A DNA stretch of 64,000 bases from JAXGRD01 sp040766105 (GTDB lineage: Bacteria; Bacillota; Clostridia; Peptostreptococcales; Anaerovoracaceae), in the NCBI GenBank assembly GCA_040766105.1, contig JAXGRD010000003.1:186001-250000 (forward strand), in the 5' to 3' direction. Positions 35,351 through 43,444 of this stretch are shown piece after piece; position 1 is the stretch's first letter, and every line of letters begins with the position of its first letter. The translations under genes and the position numbers were made by a program. A model generated the notes under the pieces. It was given only the letters and a program-made list of their open reading frames with translations, was not told the DNA's origin and searched no databases.

Positions 35351-37738
35351 TTATACTTCTATAGCTGTTCTGCTGATGATTTCGTCTTGAACCTCTTCAC
35401 ACAGTTCTGTAAAGAATGCGGAGTAGCCCGCCACCCTCACAATGAGATCCCGGTGCTTTTCGGGGTTCACCTTGGCATCCAACAGTTCCTTGTTGTCCAC
35501 GCAGTTGAACTGCATCTGGGCGTTCCCCAAGACGGAAGACGTCTTCAACAAGGTAACCACACCGTTTTTCCCTTCCGGAGTATCCAGGTTTTTGGGAGTA
35601 AACTTGAAATTATGGGACATCCCCAGGCTCATGGATTCGCAGTTGATCTTGGATACGGACTTAATCACCGCCGTGGGTCCCTTTTTATCCGCTCCCTGAG
35701 TCGGACTCATTCCATCGGAAAGAGGGGCAAAGGCGTTTCTGCCGTCGGGAGTCGCTCCCACCATTTCACCCAAAGGGGTGTTAAAGGACTGGGATAGGGT
35801 TCCGTGAATGTGTTTCGCATAGAGGGACTTGTAGGAGTTCATCTTGTGCTCCGTATAGTCCACGATTTCCTTGGCAAAGTTGTCCACATAGTCGTTGTCG
35901 TTGCCGTACTTGGGCGCGTTAACGCAGTCCTTGTGAATGGCTTCAAATCCCACCCAGTTGGCATCCATGGCTTCCTTAATCTGGGAAAGGGTATACTTCT
36001 TCTCATCAAATACCAGCTTTTTAATGGCAGCCATGCTGTCCGCGTACGTTCCAAGACCAGCAAAAATAGTTCCGGGACCCTCATACAATACGGCGCCTCC
36101 CGCCATTACATCCTTTCCCTTTTCCATACATCCGTCAATGAAGATGGACATATAGGGTGTGGGTGTGGTATCTCGGAACACCTCTTCAATGATGTTGGAT
36201 CCCAAACAGTTGATGCGAATCAGGTTGTCCAGCTGGGCTTTCACCGCCGCCTCAAACTCCTCAAAGCTTTCAAAGTCCGTCACATTCCCCGTGTCAAGCC
36301 ACTGCTTTTCTCCGTAGGAAGGCAGCGTTCCGTCGTGGAGTGCCATATCGATGCAGATTGGCCACTGGGTAAAACCTCCTGCGGTCCATTGATGAACGCG
36401 ACCGTTTTTCTGGGGTTCCACGCAACCCATAAGACTGTAGTCCCGAGCATCATCAAAGTCATAGCCCTTTGCCAACATCATCTTTACATGAGCATCATCA
36501 AAGTGGACGGCAGGCATTCCGCCTCCTGCTCGGATGACGTCCACGACTTTGTTTAAGTATTTCTGGGGGGACCCATTGTGAACTCTGCACGCCAATGTGG
36601 GCTGATACAGCTTTACCTTGCGCACAGCCTCCATAATCAAATAAGTCAAATCATTGCAGTCATCTCCGCCGTTTCTCCCAATGCCGCCTACGCTCATATT
36701 GATGAAGGGCATATAACCGGCAAAGTACTTAGCCGTCGCACTGGGGGTATACCAGATGACTTCCGAGCACTTGAGCATAAAGCAACCGAATAGCTCGAAT
36801 GCTTCTTCTTCCGTTAAATTCCCCTCTTTTATATCCCTCTCGTAAGCCGGGTACATGTACTGATCCATACGACCTAAGGACGTGCTGCATTGATTGGCTT
36901 CGATGGAGAAGAGGGATTGAATTGTCCATACTGCCTGGAGAGCTTCCCAAAATGTCTTGGGAGGTTCCGCAGGAACTCTGGCGTTGATTTCCGCTATTTT
37001 CTGCAGTTCCGCCTTTCTCTCTGCATCCGTCTCCTCTTCCGCCAACTCCTTGGCATAATCACTGAGCCTTTGCGCATAGGTGAGGACACCTTGACAAATT
37101 TCTATGGAAGCCCGGTAAAAGGCTTTTTTCTCATCGTATTCCGGATCCGAATCATCCAACTTTTCCAAGTGCTCTTTCGCTTCCTTGAGAATTCCGGCAA
37201 TCCCTTTTTTGAACAAAATAATATCGTAACCGGGACTGGAGTCGCCACCGCCGCTGGTTACATGATAGGTAAGGTCCGTGATGCCTGCTTCCGCCCCGTA
37301 TTCCCACATGTCCGCTTTTCGCAATTCTTTTTCGCAGGCTTCCGCAAGGGACTTTCCCTTCCAGAAGGGAAAGATCTCTTCACGCATAACCTTTTTATCT
37401 TCTTCGCTGATGAAGTAAGGATCCTGAGGTCTGGTGCTGATCTCGTCCAGTTCTTCCTCCACCCATTCCCAAGCAATATCAGGGGAAAAAGCCCCCGCCC
37501 TCGGTTTCCCACAGGGATGGCCGACAATTAGCTCTCCCTTTTGAATGAGCAAAGGTGCCGTTTCACAGGCGCGTCTAAAGCTCTTCGCTATTCTCAAATT
37601 AGCGGGAAGATCCCAGTTTTCTCGCGCAACCTCCGTAAAAGCAATAGCTCTATCAATGGTGATGCTTGGCTTCACCTTTAAGTATTCTTTTTTTAAATTG
37701 GCAAGTCTCTCTGAGATTTGGATATTTTCCATTTCCAT
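35351..37738 (-). CDS. Glycyl-radical enzyme, GCxE dehydratase/lyase class
   Basis: 795 residues. The thiyl site is YSLMGCVEPQKNGRVHQWTA, with Cys and the nearby Glu separated by one residue, which marks the dehydratase/C-X-lyase branch rather than pyruvate formate-lyase. The radical site is RVAGYSAFF, about 25 residues from the end. The sequence after GCVEPQ resembles choline TMA-lyase and isethionate lyase more than glycerol or hydroxyproline dehydratase, but I cannot name the substrate. The ATG at 37736-37738 follows GAGGAGGAAACGGGAG; the frame runs 7 codons further. No activase gene is adjacent, which is unusual. Confidence 0.85.
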   Translation of the reverse strand: MEMENIQISERLANLKKEYLKVKPSITIDRAIAFTEVARENWDLPANLRIAKSFRRACETAPLLIQKGELIVGHPCGKPRAGAFSPDIAWEWVEEELDEISTRPQDPYFISEEDKKVMREEIFPFWKGKSLAEACEKELRKADMWEYGAEAGITDLTYHVTSGGGDSSPGYDIILFKKGIAGILKEAKEHLEKLDDSDPEYDEKKAFYRASIEICQGVLTYAQRLSDYAKELAEEETDAERKAELQKIAEINARVPAEPPKTFWEALQAVWTIQSLFSIEANQCSTSLGRMDQYMYPAYERDIKEGNLTEEEAFELFGCFMLKCSEVIWYTPSATAKYFAGYMPFINMSVGGIGRNGGDDCNDLTYLIMEAVRKVKLYQPTLACRVHNGSPQKYLNKVVDVIRAGGGMPAVHFDDAHVKMMLAKGYDFDDARDYSLMGCVEPQKNGRVHQWTAGGFTQWPICIDMALHDGTLPSYGEKQWLDTGNVTDFESFEEFEAAVKAQLDNLIRINCLGSNIIEEVFRDTTPTPYMSIFIDGCMEKGKDVMAGGAVLYEGPGTIFAGLGTYADSMAAIKKLVFDEKKYTLSQIKEAMDANWVGFEAIHKDCVNAPKYGNDNDYVDNFAKEIVDYTEHKMNSYKSLYAKHIHGTLSQSFNTPLGEMVGATPDGRNAFAPLSDGMSPTQGADKKGPTAVIKSVSKINCESMSLGMSHNFKFTPKNLDTPEGKNGVVTLLKTSSVLGNAQMQFNCVDNKELLDAKVNPEKHRDLIVRVAGYSAFFTELCEEVQDEIISRTAIEV

Positions 37739-37782
37739 CTCCCGTTTCCTCCTCAACATTCCTACCTATATCTATTGAGAAA

Positions 37783-37813
37783 ATTATAAACCTTCCCGTT
37801 ACGGGAAAGGCAA
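37783..37813 (-). promoter_or_regulatory. Candidate regulated promoter of the glycyl-radical enzyme
   Basis: Minus strand -35-like TTGCCT (37808-37813), 19-bp spacer, -10 TATAAT (37783-37788). The spacer contains the palindrome TTCCCGTTACGGGAA (37793-37807). An overlong spacer filled by a dyad is the layout of MerR-type activated promoters. Confidence 0.4.
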
Positions 37814-37816
37814 GAA

Positions 37817-38638
37817 CTATTTCTCCAAAATATCTCCAATTCTATCCATCGCTACTACTTTCAGAGCTTCCACTTCTCCCTTGTCGCAGGCCATTGCAAT
37901 CATAGGATCAATGGGAAGCTTAGCAAGAACATTCAAATTATGTTTCTTTGCTATCTCCTCAATATGGCTATCTCCAAAAATCTGATAATCCTTACCATTG
38001 TCGGGACACCTGAAGTAAGACATATTCTCCACCAAACCGATAATAGGGATGTTCATCATTTCCGCCATCTTCACCGCCTTTAAAACAATCATGGATACTA
38101 GTTCCTGAGGAGAAGTAACCACGATGATGCCATCCACCTTCAGGGACTGAAATGCCGTCAAGGGTACATCGCCGGTTCCCGGTGGCATATCAATGAACAT
38201 GTAATCCACATCCTCCCAAATAACATCCCTCCAGAATTGTTTGACCATGCCTGCGATAATAGGACCTCGCCAAACTACTGGATCCGTATCATCTTCCACC
38301 AACAGATTAACCGACATAATATCAATGCCGGTCTTGGTCCGATTGGGCAACAAACCGTACTTATTGCAGACTGCCTTCTCCGTGACACCAAATGCCTTTG
38401 GAATGGAAGGTCCCGTTATATCTGCATCTAGGATTGCCGTGTGGTATCCTCTTCGATTCATTGCCACTGCTACCAGAGAAGTCACCAGGGACTTACCCAC
38501 ACCACCCTTACCACTGACAATGCCGATGACCTTTTTCACAGTACTCATTTCGTGAAGGTCCTCTGATAATTTTTGTTCTTTTCTCTCTGCGCAATCTGCG
38601 GAACAACCGCCACACTCCTGATTACAATTTTCACTCAT
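37817..38638 (-). CDS. Mrp/NBP35-family ATPase (Fe-S carrier type)
   Basis: 273 residues. The N-terminal cysteine cluster CNQECGGCSADC is typical of NBP35-type members. The deviant Walker A is GIVSGKGGVGKSLVTS, with IDMPPGTGD and the Mrp segment VENMSYFRCPDNGKDYQIFG. The last normally contains CPxC, which binds the bridging [4Fe-4S] at the dimer interface; here the second Cys is Asn. Its role is likely Fe-S cluster transfer to apoproteins. 10 bp downstream of the MBL-fold gene and upstream of the glycyl-radical enzyme. Confidence 0.88.
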   Translation of the reverse strand: MSENCNQECGGCSADCAERKEQKLSEDLHEMSTVKKVIGIVSGKGGVGKSLVTSLVAVAMNRRGYHTAILDADITGPSIPKAFGVTEKAVCNKYGLLPNRTKTGIDIMSVNLLVEDDTDPVVWRGPIIAGMVKQFWRDVIWEDVDYMFIDMPPGTGDVPLTAFQSLKVDGIIVVTSPQELVSMIVLKAVKMAEMMNIPIIGLVENMSYFRCPDNGKDYQIFGDSHIEEIAKKHNLNVLAKLPIDPMIAMACDKGEVEALKVVAMDRIGDILEK

Positions 38639-38648
38639 ATTTTTCCTC

Positions 38649-39470
38649 CTAAATTCTTATTTCACTCCCAACGGAGACATATTCAATGTTCTCCCCAAGG
38701 ATTCTCTTTAATTTATAATAGGGCTCCAATCCGGTACAATGGCAAGTATGGTATCGGGACCCTGTTTCCTTCAGGAATCTTCCAATCCGTCTAATTTCTT
38801 TTTCCCCAGCATTCCCTCCGGAGCGACTCGTAAGATGAAAGCCACCCACCACATGGTCCGGCATGGCCCGCTTGAAAGAAGAATAGTGTTGAAGAATATT
38901 CACGATACCGTTGTGTGCGCAACCGGTTACAAGCAGGCTCTCACCTTCTTCCTCAATGACTAGAATCTGTTCATGAAGAAATCGATCACTGACAATTCCC
39001 TTCTCTTCCTCCATCAACAGGCCTTTGTTGGAAACTGGTAGCGGTTCTTCCCCTGAAATGTTGGAGAAAAGTTCAATGCCTTTAGCTACGAAAAATCGAT
39101 CAGAAGTCAAGACAATCTTTTTATTCTTTTTCAAACACTCTTCCAAACCGATGTATCTTATCTCTTCTTCTCCTCGCAAAGCATAGTACCCTCCAAAAGC
39201 ACGATTATGGATAAACACTTCGGCTTTTTTGTTTTCCTCAAAGAACTCTCCCAAACCACCTCCGTGATCATAATGACCATGAGAGATGATAAGGTAATCA
39301 ATGTTCCCAATATCCACCCCAAGCTTCACCGCATTTCGAGCAAACAAATCACTTGCACCTACATCAAATAGAATCTTATGATTATTTGCCTCGATGTATA
39401 GACAGAGGCCATGTTCACAACCAAGTTCTTCTGAAATCGTTGTATTCTCGGCCAACACCTTAATTAACAT
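38649..39470 (-). CDS. MBL-fold metallohydrolase
   Basis: 273 residues of the metallo-beta-lactamase fold. The metal motif is ISHGHYDHGGGLGEF (HxHxDH with H65-like spacing), the second His is in VTGCAHNGIVNIL, then GGFH and the C-terminal CHCTG. This wording matches the group annotated as dihydropterin/RFA-P-synthase-like hydrolases found beside Mrp ATPases in anaerobes; the true substrate is unknown. ATG behind AGGTAGGAAAAA. Probably cotranscribed with the Mrp gene. Confidence 0.85.
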   Translation of the reverse strand: MLIKVLAENTTISEELGCEHGLCLYIEANNHKILFDVGASDLFARNAVKLGVDIGNIDYLIISHGHYDHGGGLGEFFEENKKAEVFIHNRAFGGYYALRGEEEIRYIGLEECLKKNKKIVLTSDRFFVAKGIELFSNISGEEPLPVSNKGLLMEEEKGIVSDRFLHEQILVIEEEGESLLVTGCAHNGIVNILQHYSSFKRAMPDHVVGGFHLTSRSGGNAGEKEIRRIGRFLKETGSRYHTCHCTGLEPYYKLKRILGENIEYVSVGSEIRI

Positions 39471-39549
39471 TTTTTCCTACCTTTCGCTCATCTTTATTCT
39501 ACTCCGTTTTAGACATATGTCAATAACTCTTAAGATTTTTTTGCAATTA

Positions 39550-39595
39550 CACAAAAACAACAAACACCCCGCGACTTTATCACGAGGTGTTTGTT
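39550..39595 (-). terminator. Terminator after tRNA-Leu
   Basis: On the minus strand AACAAACACC pairs with GGTGTTTGTT (39559-39568 / 39586-39595), followed by GTTTTTGT. It begins 2 bases after the encoded CCA end. Confidence 0.8.
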
Positions 39596-39597
39596 CT

Positions 39598-39684
39598 TGG
39601 TGCGGATAATAGGATTCGAACCTACACGAAGTTGCCCTCACTAGCACCTGAAGCTAGCGCGTCTGCCAGTTCCGCCATATCCGC
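39598..39684 (-). tRNA. tRNA-Leu(CAG), CCA encoded
   Basis: On the minus strand the acceptor GCGGATA pairs with TATCCGC, the D-arm reads TGGCGGAACTGGCAGACGC, and the anticodon loop TTCAGGT is closed by CTAGC/GCTAG, giving anticodon CAG. A long variable arm of the class II type (TGAGGGCAACTTCGTG) and GGTTCGAATCC follow. The discriminator is A and the CCA is encoded (39598-39600). Confidence 0.96.
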
Positions 39685-39768
39685 ATATAGCATCGGCTAC
39701 CTGTACAATAATAATGGGATTTTTGGTCTCTGTCAAGAGGTGAAAGTAAGATTGGGAGAATTCTACGG

Positions 39769-40446
39769 TCAGTGTTTCTTCAGCAATGTTATGGTCCGAA
39801 CATCGTACTCCAAGATCCCGTCTTTCCGCATCTTAATCAGTTCCCTGCCTAGGGATGAGCGGGGAATGCCAAAGCGTTCCGCCAATTCCTTTTTCGACTG
39901 GGGAAGGACAATCACATTGCTATTCTGTCGCTCCTTTTCTTCCATGAGAAAATCCAAGATTCGCTGGCGAATGGTCTTTCGCGTGATTTCATTTATTCTC
40001 TCTGCCAAGAGTATGGATTTATCGGAGACCTCTCGCAGCAAATCCTCCACAAAGGACGTCTTCCTCTTGCACCAATCTAGAATCAGCGGTTTCTTCATCA
40101 TTAGGACCAAAGTGGGAAGAGAGGCAACCACCATCATGGCATAGGAGTTTTTGCTTGAGAAGAGTAGGCTCGCACCTATGATTTCTCCTTCACCAAAGGT
40201 ATCAATGACCAAAACATTGCCGTTTTCATCGATGTTTTGAACCACGACTTTTCCTTCCAGTATCACCTCCATAGCCGTACAGATTTCTTTTTGAAGGTGA
40301 AGAATCTCTTCCTTGTCGTATTGCCGAATGTCACAGTCTTTGGAATCGAGAAGAGACAGGACCTCCTCCCGAGAGAAGTCCCGAAAAAGAGGTGCGCGGT
40401 ATAGAACCTCCACATAGTCCTTTTTGTTGGATATTTTTTTGCTCAT
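39769..40446 (-). CDS. Crp/Fnr-family transcriptional regulator
   Basis: 225 residues. The cyclic-nucleotide-binding-like barrel covers about 15-125 (LEGKVVVQNIDENGNVLVIDTFGEGEIIGA). A dimer helix and a C-terminal HTH follow (LPQSKKELAERFGIPRSSLGREL). No cysteine cluster of the FNR type is present: only Cys in DCDIRQYD, EICTAM and DWCKRK. The ATG at 40444-40446 follows AGGTGAT. A perfect inverted repeat AGTTAC-4-GTAACT lies 13 bp upstream and suggests autoregulation. Effector unknown. Confidence 0.9.
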   Translation of the reverse strand: MSKKISNKKDYVEVLYRAPLFRDFSREEVLSLLDSKDCDIRQYDKEEILHLQKEICTAMEVILEGKVVVQNIDENGNVLVIDTFGEGEIIGASLLFSSKNSYAMMVVASLPTLVLMMKKPLILDWCKRKTSFVEDLLREVSDKSILLAERINEITRKTIRQRILDFLMEEKERQNSNVIVLPQSKKELAERFGIPRSSLGRELIKMRKDGILEYDVRTITLLKKH

Positions 40447-40458
40447 ATCACCTACTTT

Positions 40459-40474
40459 AGTTACATTGGTAACT
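40459..40474. promoter_or_regulatory. Candidate operator of the Crp/Fnr regulator
   Basis: AGTTACATTGGTAACT: perfect 6-bp arms around 4 bp, located between the promoter region and the start codon of the regulator, where binding would repress it. Confidence 0.5.
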
Positions 40475-40493
40475 TACTTTTCTCCTTTAATGG

Positions 40494-40501
40494 AGTATAC
40501 T
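40494..40501. promoter_or_regulatory. Divergent -10 elements between the Crp/Fnr and GH25 genes
   Basis: AGTATACT reads as TATACT on both strands. On the minus strand a weak -35 TTTCAA lies 17 bp upstream of it; on the plus strand no clear -35 is seen. Confidence 0.35.
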
Positions 40502-40545
40502 ACATTAGAATTAATATTGAAAGCTTCCTCTCTCAAATAGCGAAA

Positions 40546-40589
40546 GGAAAGACCCGAAGTATTTCTGCTCCGGGTCTTTCCATTTTTTT
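40546..40589 (+). terminator. Strong terminator just upstream of the GH25 gene
   Basis: GGAAAGACCCG (40546-40556) pairs perfectly with CGGGTCTTTCC (40571-40581), followed by A and seven T. It lies 27 bp before the GH25 start and within 60 bp of the divergent -10 region, so it would end any transcript begun there before the gene: a leader attenuator or a small RNA. Confidence 0.75.
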
Positions 40590-40615
40590 ATGGATTATGG
40601 TATGATAACTTGGAT

Positions 40616-41392
40616 ATGAGCAAGAAACGCAAGAAGTACAAGCAACCAAAAAAGGCAAAAATCGGCGTGAAGAGAAAGCTTCTTCTCCTTCTCTCCGGTG
40701 TTGTCTTGCTTTTCCTTATCTATGGTATTTCCCTGGCCGTGAGAGTTGCCTTGCTTCCCGATGCACCAAAGGACAACCTGGACTATGCGGTACGGGGAAT
40801 TGATGTATCTTCCTACCAAGGGGATATTCACTGGCCCACCCTTTCTTCTCAGGGAATGTCCTTCGTCTTTATCAAGGCAACGGAAGGCAGCATCCATAAG
40901 GATCCTAAGTTTGACCACAACTGGGAAGAGGCCAGAAAGACCCGACTCCGTGTGGGTGCCTATCACTTTATGAGCTTTGAAACCCCCGGGGAAACTCAGG
41001 CAGAGAACTTCATCCGCACCGTAGGAAAAACAGGCGGTGATCTTCCGCCTGTAGTTGATGTTGAGCTATATGGAGACTTTATCACAAGCAGTCCCACTGA
41101 GGAACAGGTCCATGGAATCCTTGCGCCCATGTTGGTTGCCCTGGAAGAAGAATACGGCAAGGAGCCGATCATCTACACGACCACCCACCTATACATGAAA
41201 TATATCTCCGGTAATTACGACAACGATATCTGGATTGCTGACCCCGGTCTGACGCCAAAACTTCCCGACGGGAAGGACTGGGTCTTTTGCCAGTACTCCT
41301 TTGAAGGAGTGCTCAAGGGCTACAAGGGTCCGGTTCCCCACATCGACTTAAACGTATTTAAGGGCTCCAAAATGGACTTCGTCCGATATTAA
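40616..41392 (+). CDS. GH25-family muramidase (lysozyme), membrane-anchored
   Basis: 258 residues. A lysine-rich N-terminus and one membrane helix (about 22-42) without a cleavage site are followed by a GH25 barrel: RGIDVSSYQGDIHW, FVFIKATEG, GAYHFMSF and the catalytic acid pair in PPVVDVELYG. It hydrolyses the beta-1,4 bond of N-acetylmuramic acid in peptidoglycan, acting outside the membrane. The ATG at 40616 is chosen; a TTG two codons earlier is possible, and neither has a strong ribosome-binding site. Its last 4 bp overlap the convergent FAD-protein gene. Confidence 0.9.
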   Translation: MSKKRKKYKQPKKAKIGVKRKLLLLLSGVVLLFLIYGISLAVRVALLPDAPKDNLDYAVRGIDVSSYQGDIHWPTLSSQGMSFVFIKATEGSIHKDPKFDHNWEEARKTRLRVGAYHFMSFETPGETQAENFIRTVGKTGGDLPPVVDVELYGDFITSSPTEEQVHGILAPMLVALEEEYGKEPIIYTTTHLYMKYISGNYDNDIWIADPGLTPKLPDGKDWVFCQYSFEGVLKGYKGPVPHIDLNVFKGSKMDFVRY

Positions 41393-42774
41393 TCGTCGTA
41401 CTTGTCCGCAAGGATTCGTGCCACATGGACCCCACTGGCCGATGCCTGGGAGAGGGAGTGTGTCACGCCGGAGCCGTCCCCCAAAGCATAGAGCCCTTTT
41501 ACATTGGTCTCCAAATTTTCGTCCACTTCCACCTTGGAATTATAGAACTTCACTTCCACTCCATAGAGCAGGGTATCTTCGTTTGCCGTGCCCGGTGCAA
41601 TTTTGTCTAGGGCATAGATCATTTCAATGATGTTATCCAACTGTCTCTTGGGAATGACCAGACTTAAATCTCCCGGTGTCGCTTTTAATGTAGGACGAGT
41701 AAAGCACTTCTCCATTCTTCGGTCGCTGCTGCGCCTTCCCTTTACCAAGTCTCCGAATCTCTGGAGCAAGACACCCCCACCCAGCATGTTGGACAGGCGG
41801 GCGATGGATTCACCGTATTCGTTGCTGTCTTCAAAGGGCTCTGTAAACTTATTGGATACCAACAAAGCAAAGTTGGTGTTCTCCGTAAACAGATCGGGAT
41901 TTGCGTAGCTGTGGCCGTTAACGGTAACGATACCATTGGTGTTCTCCGCAACCACTTCCCCATAGGGGTTCATGCAGAAGGTTCGCACCATGTCGTTGTA
42001 TTTATCTGTCTTATAGACAATTTTGCTTTCATACACATCGTCTGTGATGTGCTTGAAGATTTCTGCAGGCAATTCCACACGGACACCAATGTCCACACGG
42101 TTTGACTTCTGGGGAATCCCCATCTTCTCACAAACGGAAGCCATCCACTTGGATCCGGAACGCCCCGTGGCCATAACCACATCCTTGCAGGTGTACTCTT
42201 CTCCCTTGCTGGTCCGCACCAAAAAAGTGCCGTCTTCCAACTTCTCCACGTCGGTGAGTTCCGTATAGAAGAGATGTTCGATCTTATCCTCCGTCTTGTG
42301 GAAGATTTCCCGCAGAATCAAAGCATTTCGGTCCGTGCCCAAGTGTCGCACCTTTGCTTCCAGCAGGTGAAGATTATTTCGTAGGGCTGTCGTCTTCAGG
42401 TCCGAACTGGCAGTGGAGTAAAGCTTTGCATCGGCACCGCCGTTGTCGCATAGAACCTGATCCACGTATTCCATCAGCTCCATGGCTTTCTCTTTCCCCA
42501 CATACTGGTGAAGATCGCCGCCAAACTGGGTGGTGATATTGTACTTTCCGTCGGAGAGTGTTCCCGCTCCTCCGTAGCCGTTCATAATGTGGCAGGGTGC
42601 ACACTTAATGCAGGAGTCCACCTTCCCTGCACTGATGGGGCAGGATCGATTCTCCAAGGGTGCGCCTTTGTCAATCATCAATATCTTTGCGTCTACAGTT
42701 TTCTTCGCCAGTTCATATGCCAGAAACATTCCGCCGGCTCCTGCACCCGCTATGATGATGTCGTAGTTCTTCAT
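41389..42774 (-). CDS. FAD-dependent dehydrogenase (COG2509 type)
   Basis: 461 residues. The FAD fold YDIIIAGAGAGGMFLAYELAKK is at the N-terminus, a cysteine-containing segment IKCAPCHIMNGYGGAGTLSDGKYN lies near 65-90 (motif quoted in two parts: CIKCAPCHIM and GGAGTLSDGKYN), then VMATGRSGSKW, and GLYALGDGSGVTHSLSQAS closes the FAD site. It matches uncharacterised predicted dehydrogenases of anaerobes and has no assigned substrate. The ATG at 42772-42774 follows AGAGGAGAATAGC; the frame is open 12 codons upstream without a site. Confidence 0.85.
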   Translation of the reverse strand: MKNYDIIIAGAGAGGMFLAYELAKKTVDAKILMIDKGAPLENRSCPISAGKVDSCIKCAPCHIMNGYGGAGTLSDGKYNITTQFGGDLHQYVGKEKAMELMEYVDQVLCDNGGADAKLYSTASSDLKTTALRNNLHLLEAKVRHLGTDRNALILREIFHKTEDKIEHLFYTELTDVEKLEDGTFLVRTSKGEEYTCKDVVMATGRSGSKWMASVCEKMGIPQKSNRVDIGVRVELPAEIFKHITDDVYESKIVYKTDKYNDMVRTFCMNPYGEVVAENTNGIVTVNGHSYANPDLFTENTNFALLVSNKFTEPFEDSNEYGESIARLSNMLGGGVLLQRFGDLVKGRRSSDRRMEKCFTRPTLKATPGDLSLVIPKRQLDNIIEMIYALDKIAPGTANEDTLLYGVEVKFYNSKVEVDENLETNVKGLYALGDGSGVTHSLSQASASGVHVARILADKYDD

Positions 42775-42836
42775 GCTATTCTCCTCTTTTCCAATCACTG
42801 GATTTTTCAATTTATGATAATTTTCTTGTCTGTCTG

Positions 42837-42845
42837 TGATATACT
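42837..42845 (+). promoter_or_regulatory. Extended -10 promoter of the small membrane protein
   Basis: TGATATACT (TG at 42837-42838, hexamer 42840-42845), 18 bp before the start codon and just upstream of AGGAGG. Confidence 0.5.
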
Positions 42846-42863
42846 CTCTTCAGGAGGTATACC

Positions 42864-43034
42864 ATGAACAAAAGATACTTAATCATCGCAGTGTTTTTCT
42901 TTATCATTGCGATACTCTGCCTAATCACCCTTTTCACGAAGGAGTTCCAGACCTATGCCGTCACAGGCGCCATCGTTTCAGCCCTTATCGGCTTCGCATT
43001 CCTTCGGCGATCACGAAATAAGTATATTCGATAG
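42864..43034 (+). CDS. Small membrane protein, unknown function
   Basis: 56 residues, opening MNKRYLIIAVFFFIIAILCL, with a second hydrophobic stretch AVTGAIVSALIGFAFL and a basic tail RRSRNKYIR: two membrane helices with a short loop. A strong AGGAGG 8 bases before the ATG, an extended -10 promoter and a terminator make it a convincing independent gene. No family recognised. Confidence 0.75.
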   Translation: MNKRYLIIAVFFFIIAILCLITLFTKEFQTYAVTGAIVSALIGFAFLRRSRNKYIR

Positions 43035-43056
43035 CACAGAGAATTGATTCAATAAA

Positions 43057-43093
43057 AAACCGACGGACGGAATGTCTGCCGGTTTCGATTTTT
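43057..43093. terminator. Bidirectional terminator
   Basis: AAACCGACGGAC (43057-43068) pairs with GTCTGCCGGTTT (43074-43085, one mismatch and one G-U), with T-rich sequence on the plus side (CGATTTTTG) and AAAAAA mirrored on the other. It serves the small membrane gene and the convergent DUF1292 gene. Confidence 0.75.
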
Positions 43094-43096
43094 GTC

Positions 43097-43360
43097 TTAC
43101 TCTTCTTCTATTCCCATAATCTTATCGAACTCTGCAGAAGCTATTTCGAATTCTTCATCGTTTTCAATGTCAACAAGTTCGTACTCGTCTTCGCCCACTT
43201 CCTTGTATCCGTAGATATAAATATCCTCGGATCCATTGTCGGGAATCAACGCAATGTACTCCTTGCCGTTCGCCTCAAAAACACCCATGATTTCGCATTC
43301 TTCTTCAATACCGTCGTCAAACTCTAAGGTGATGAATTCTCTTTCCTGATTCTCTGCCAT
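43097..43360 (-). CDS. DUF1292-family protein
   Basis: 87 residues, very acidic. It shows the DUF1292 pattern: FITLEFDDGIEEECEIMGVFE, KEYIALIPDN, IYIYGYKEV and DEEFEIASAEFDKI. Function unknown; in many Firmicutes members lie next to the Holliday-junction resolvase yrrK, which is absent here. ATG behind GGGAGGAGATAAA. Confidence 0.9.
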   Translation of the reverse strand: MAENQEREFITLEFDDGIEEECEIMGVFEANGKEYIALIPDNGSEDIYIYGYKEVGEDEYELVDIENDEEFEIASAEFDKIMGIEEE

Positions 43361-43444
43361 TTTATCTCCTCCCTAAACAGCAATAACTGTGACTACTATA
43401 CCACTAATTAAAGGGATTATCAATAAAATTATATCCATAGAAAA

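Noticed and set aside
39587..40144. Plus-strand 185-aa frame near tRNA-Leu
   Set aside because: It reads through the complement of the tRNA and of the Crp/Fnr gene, so it is a shadow.
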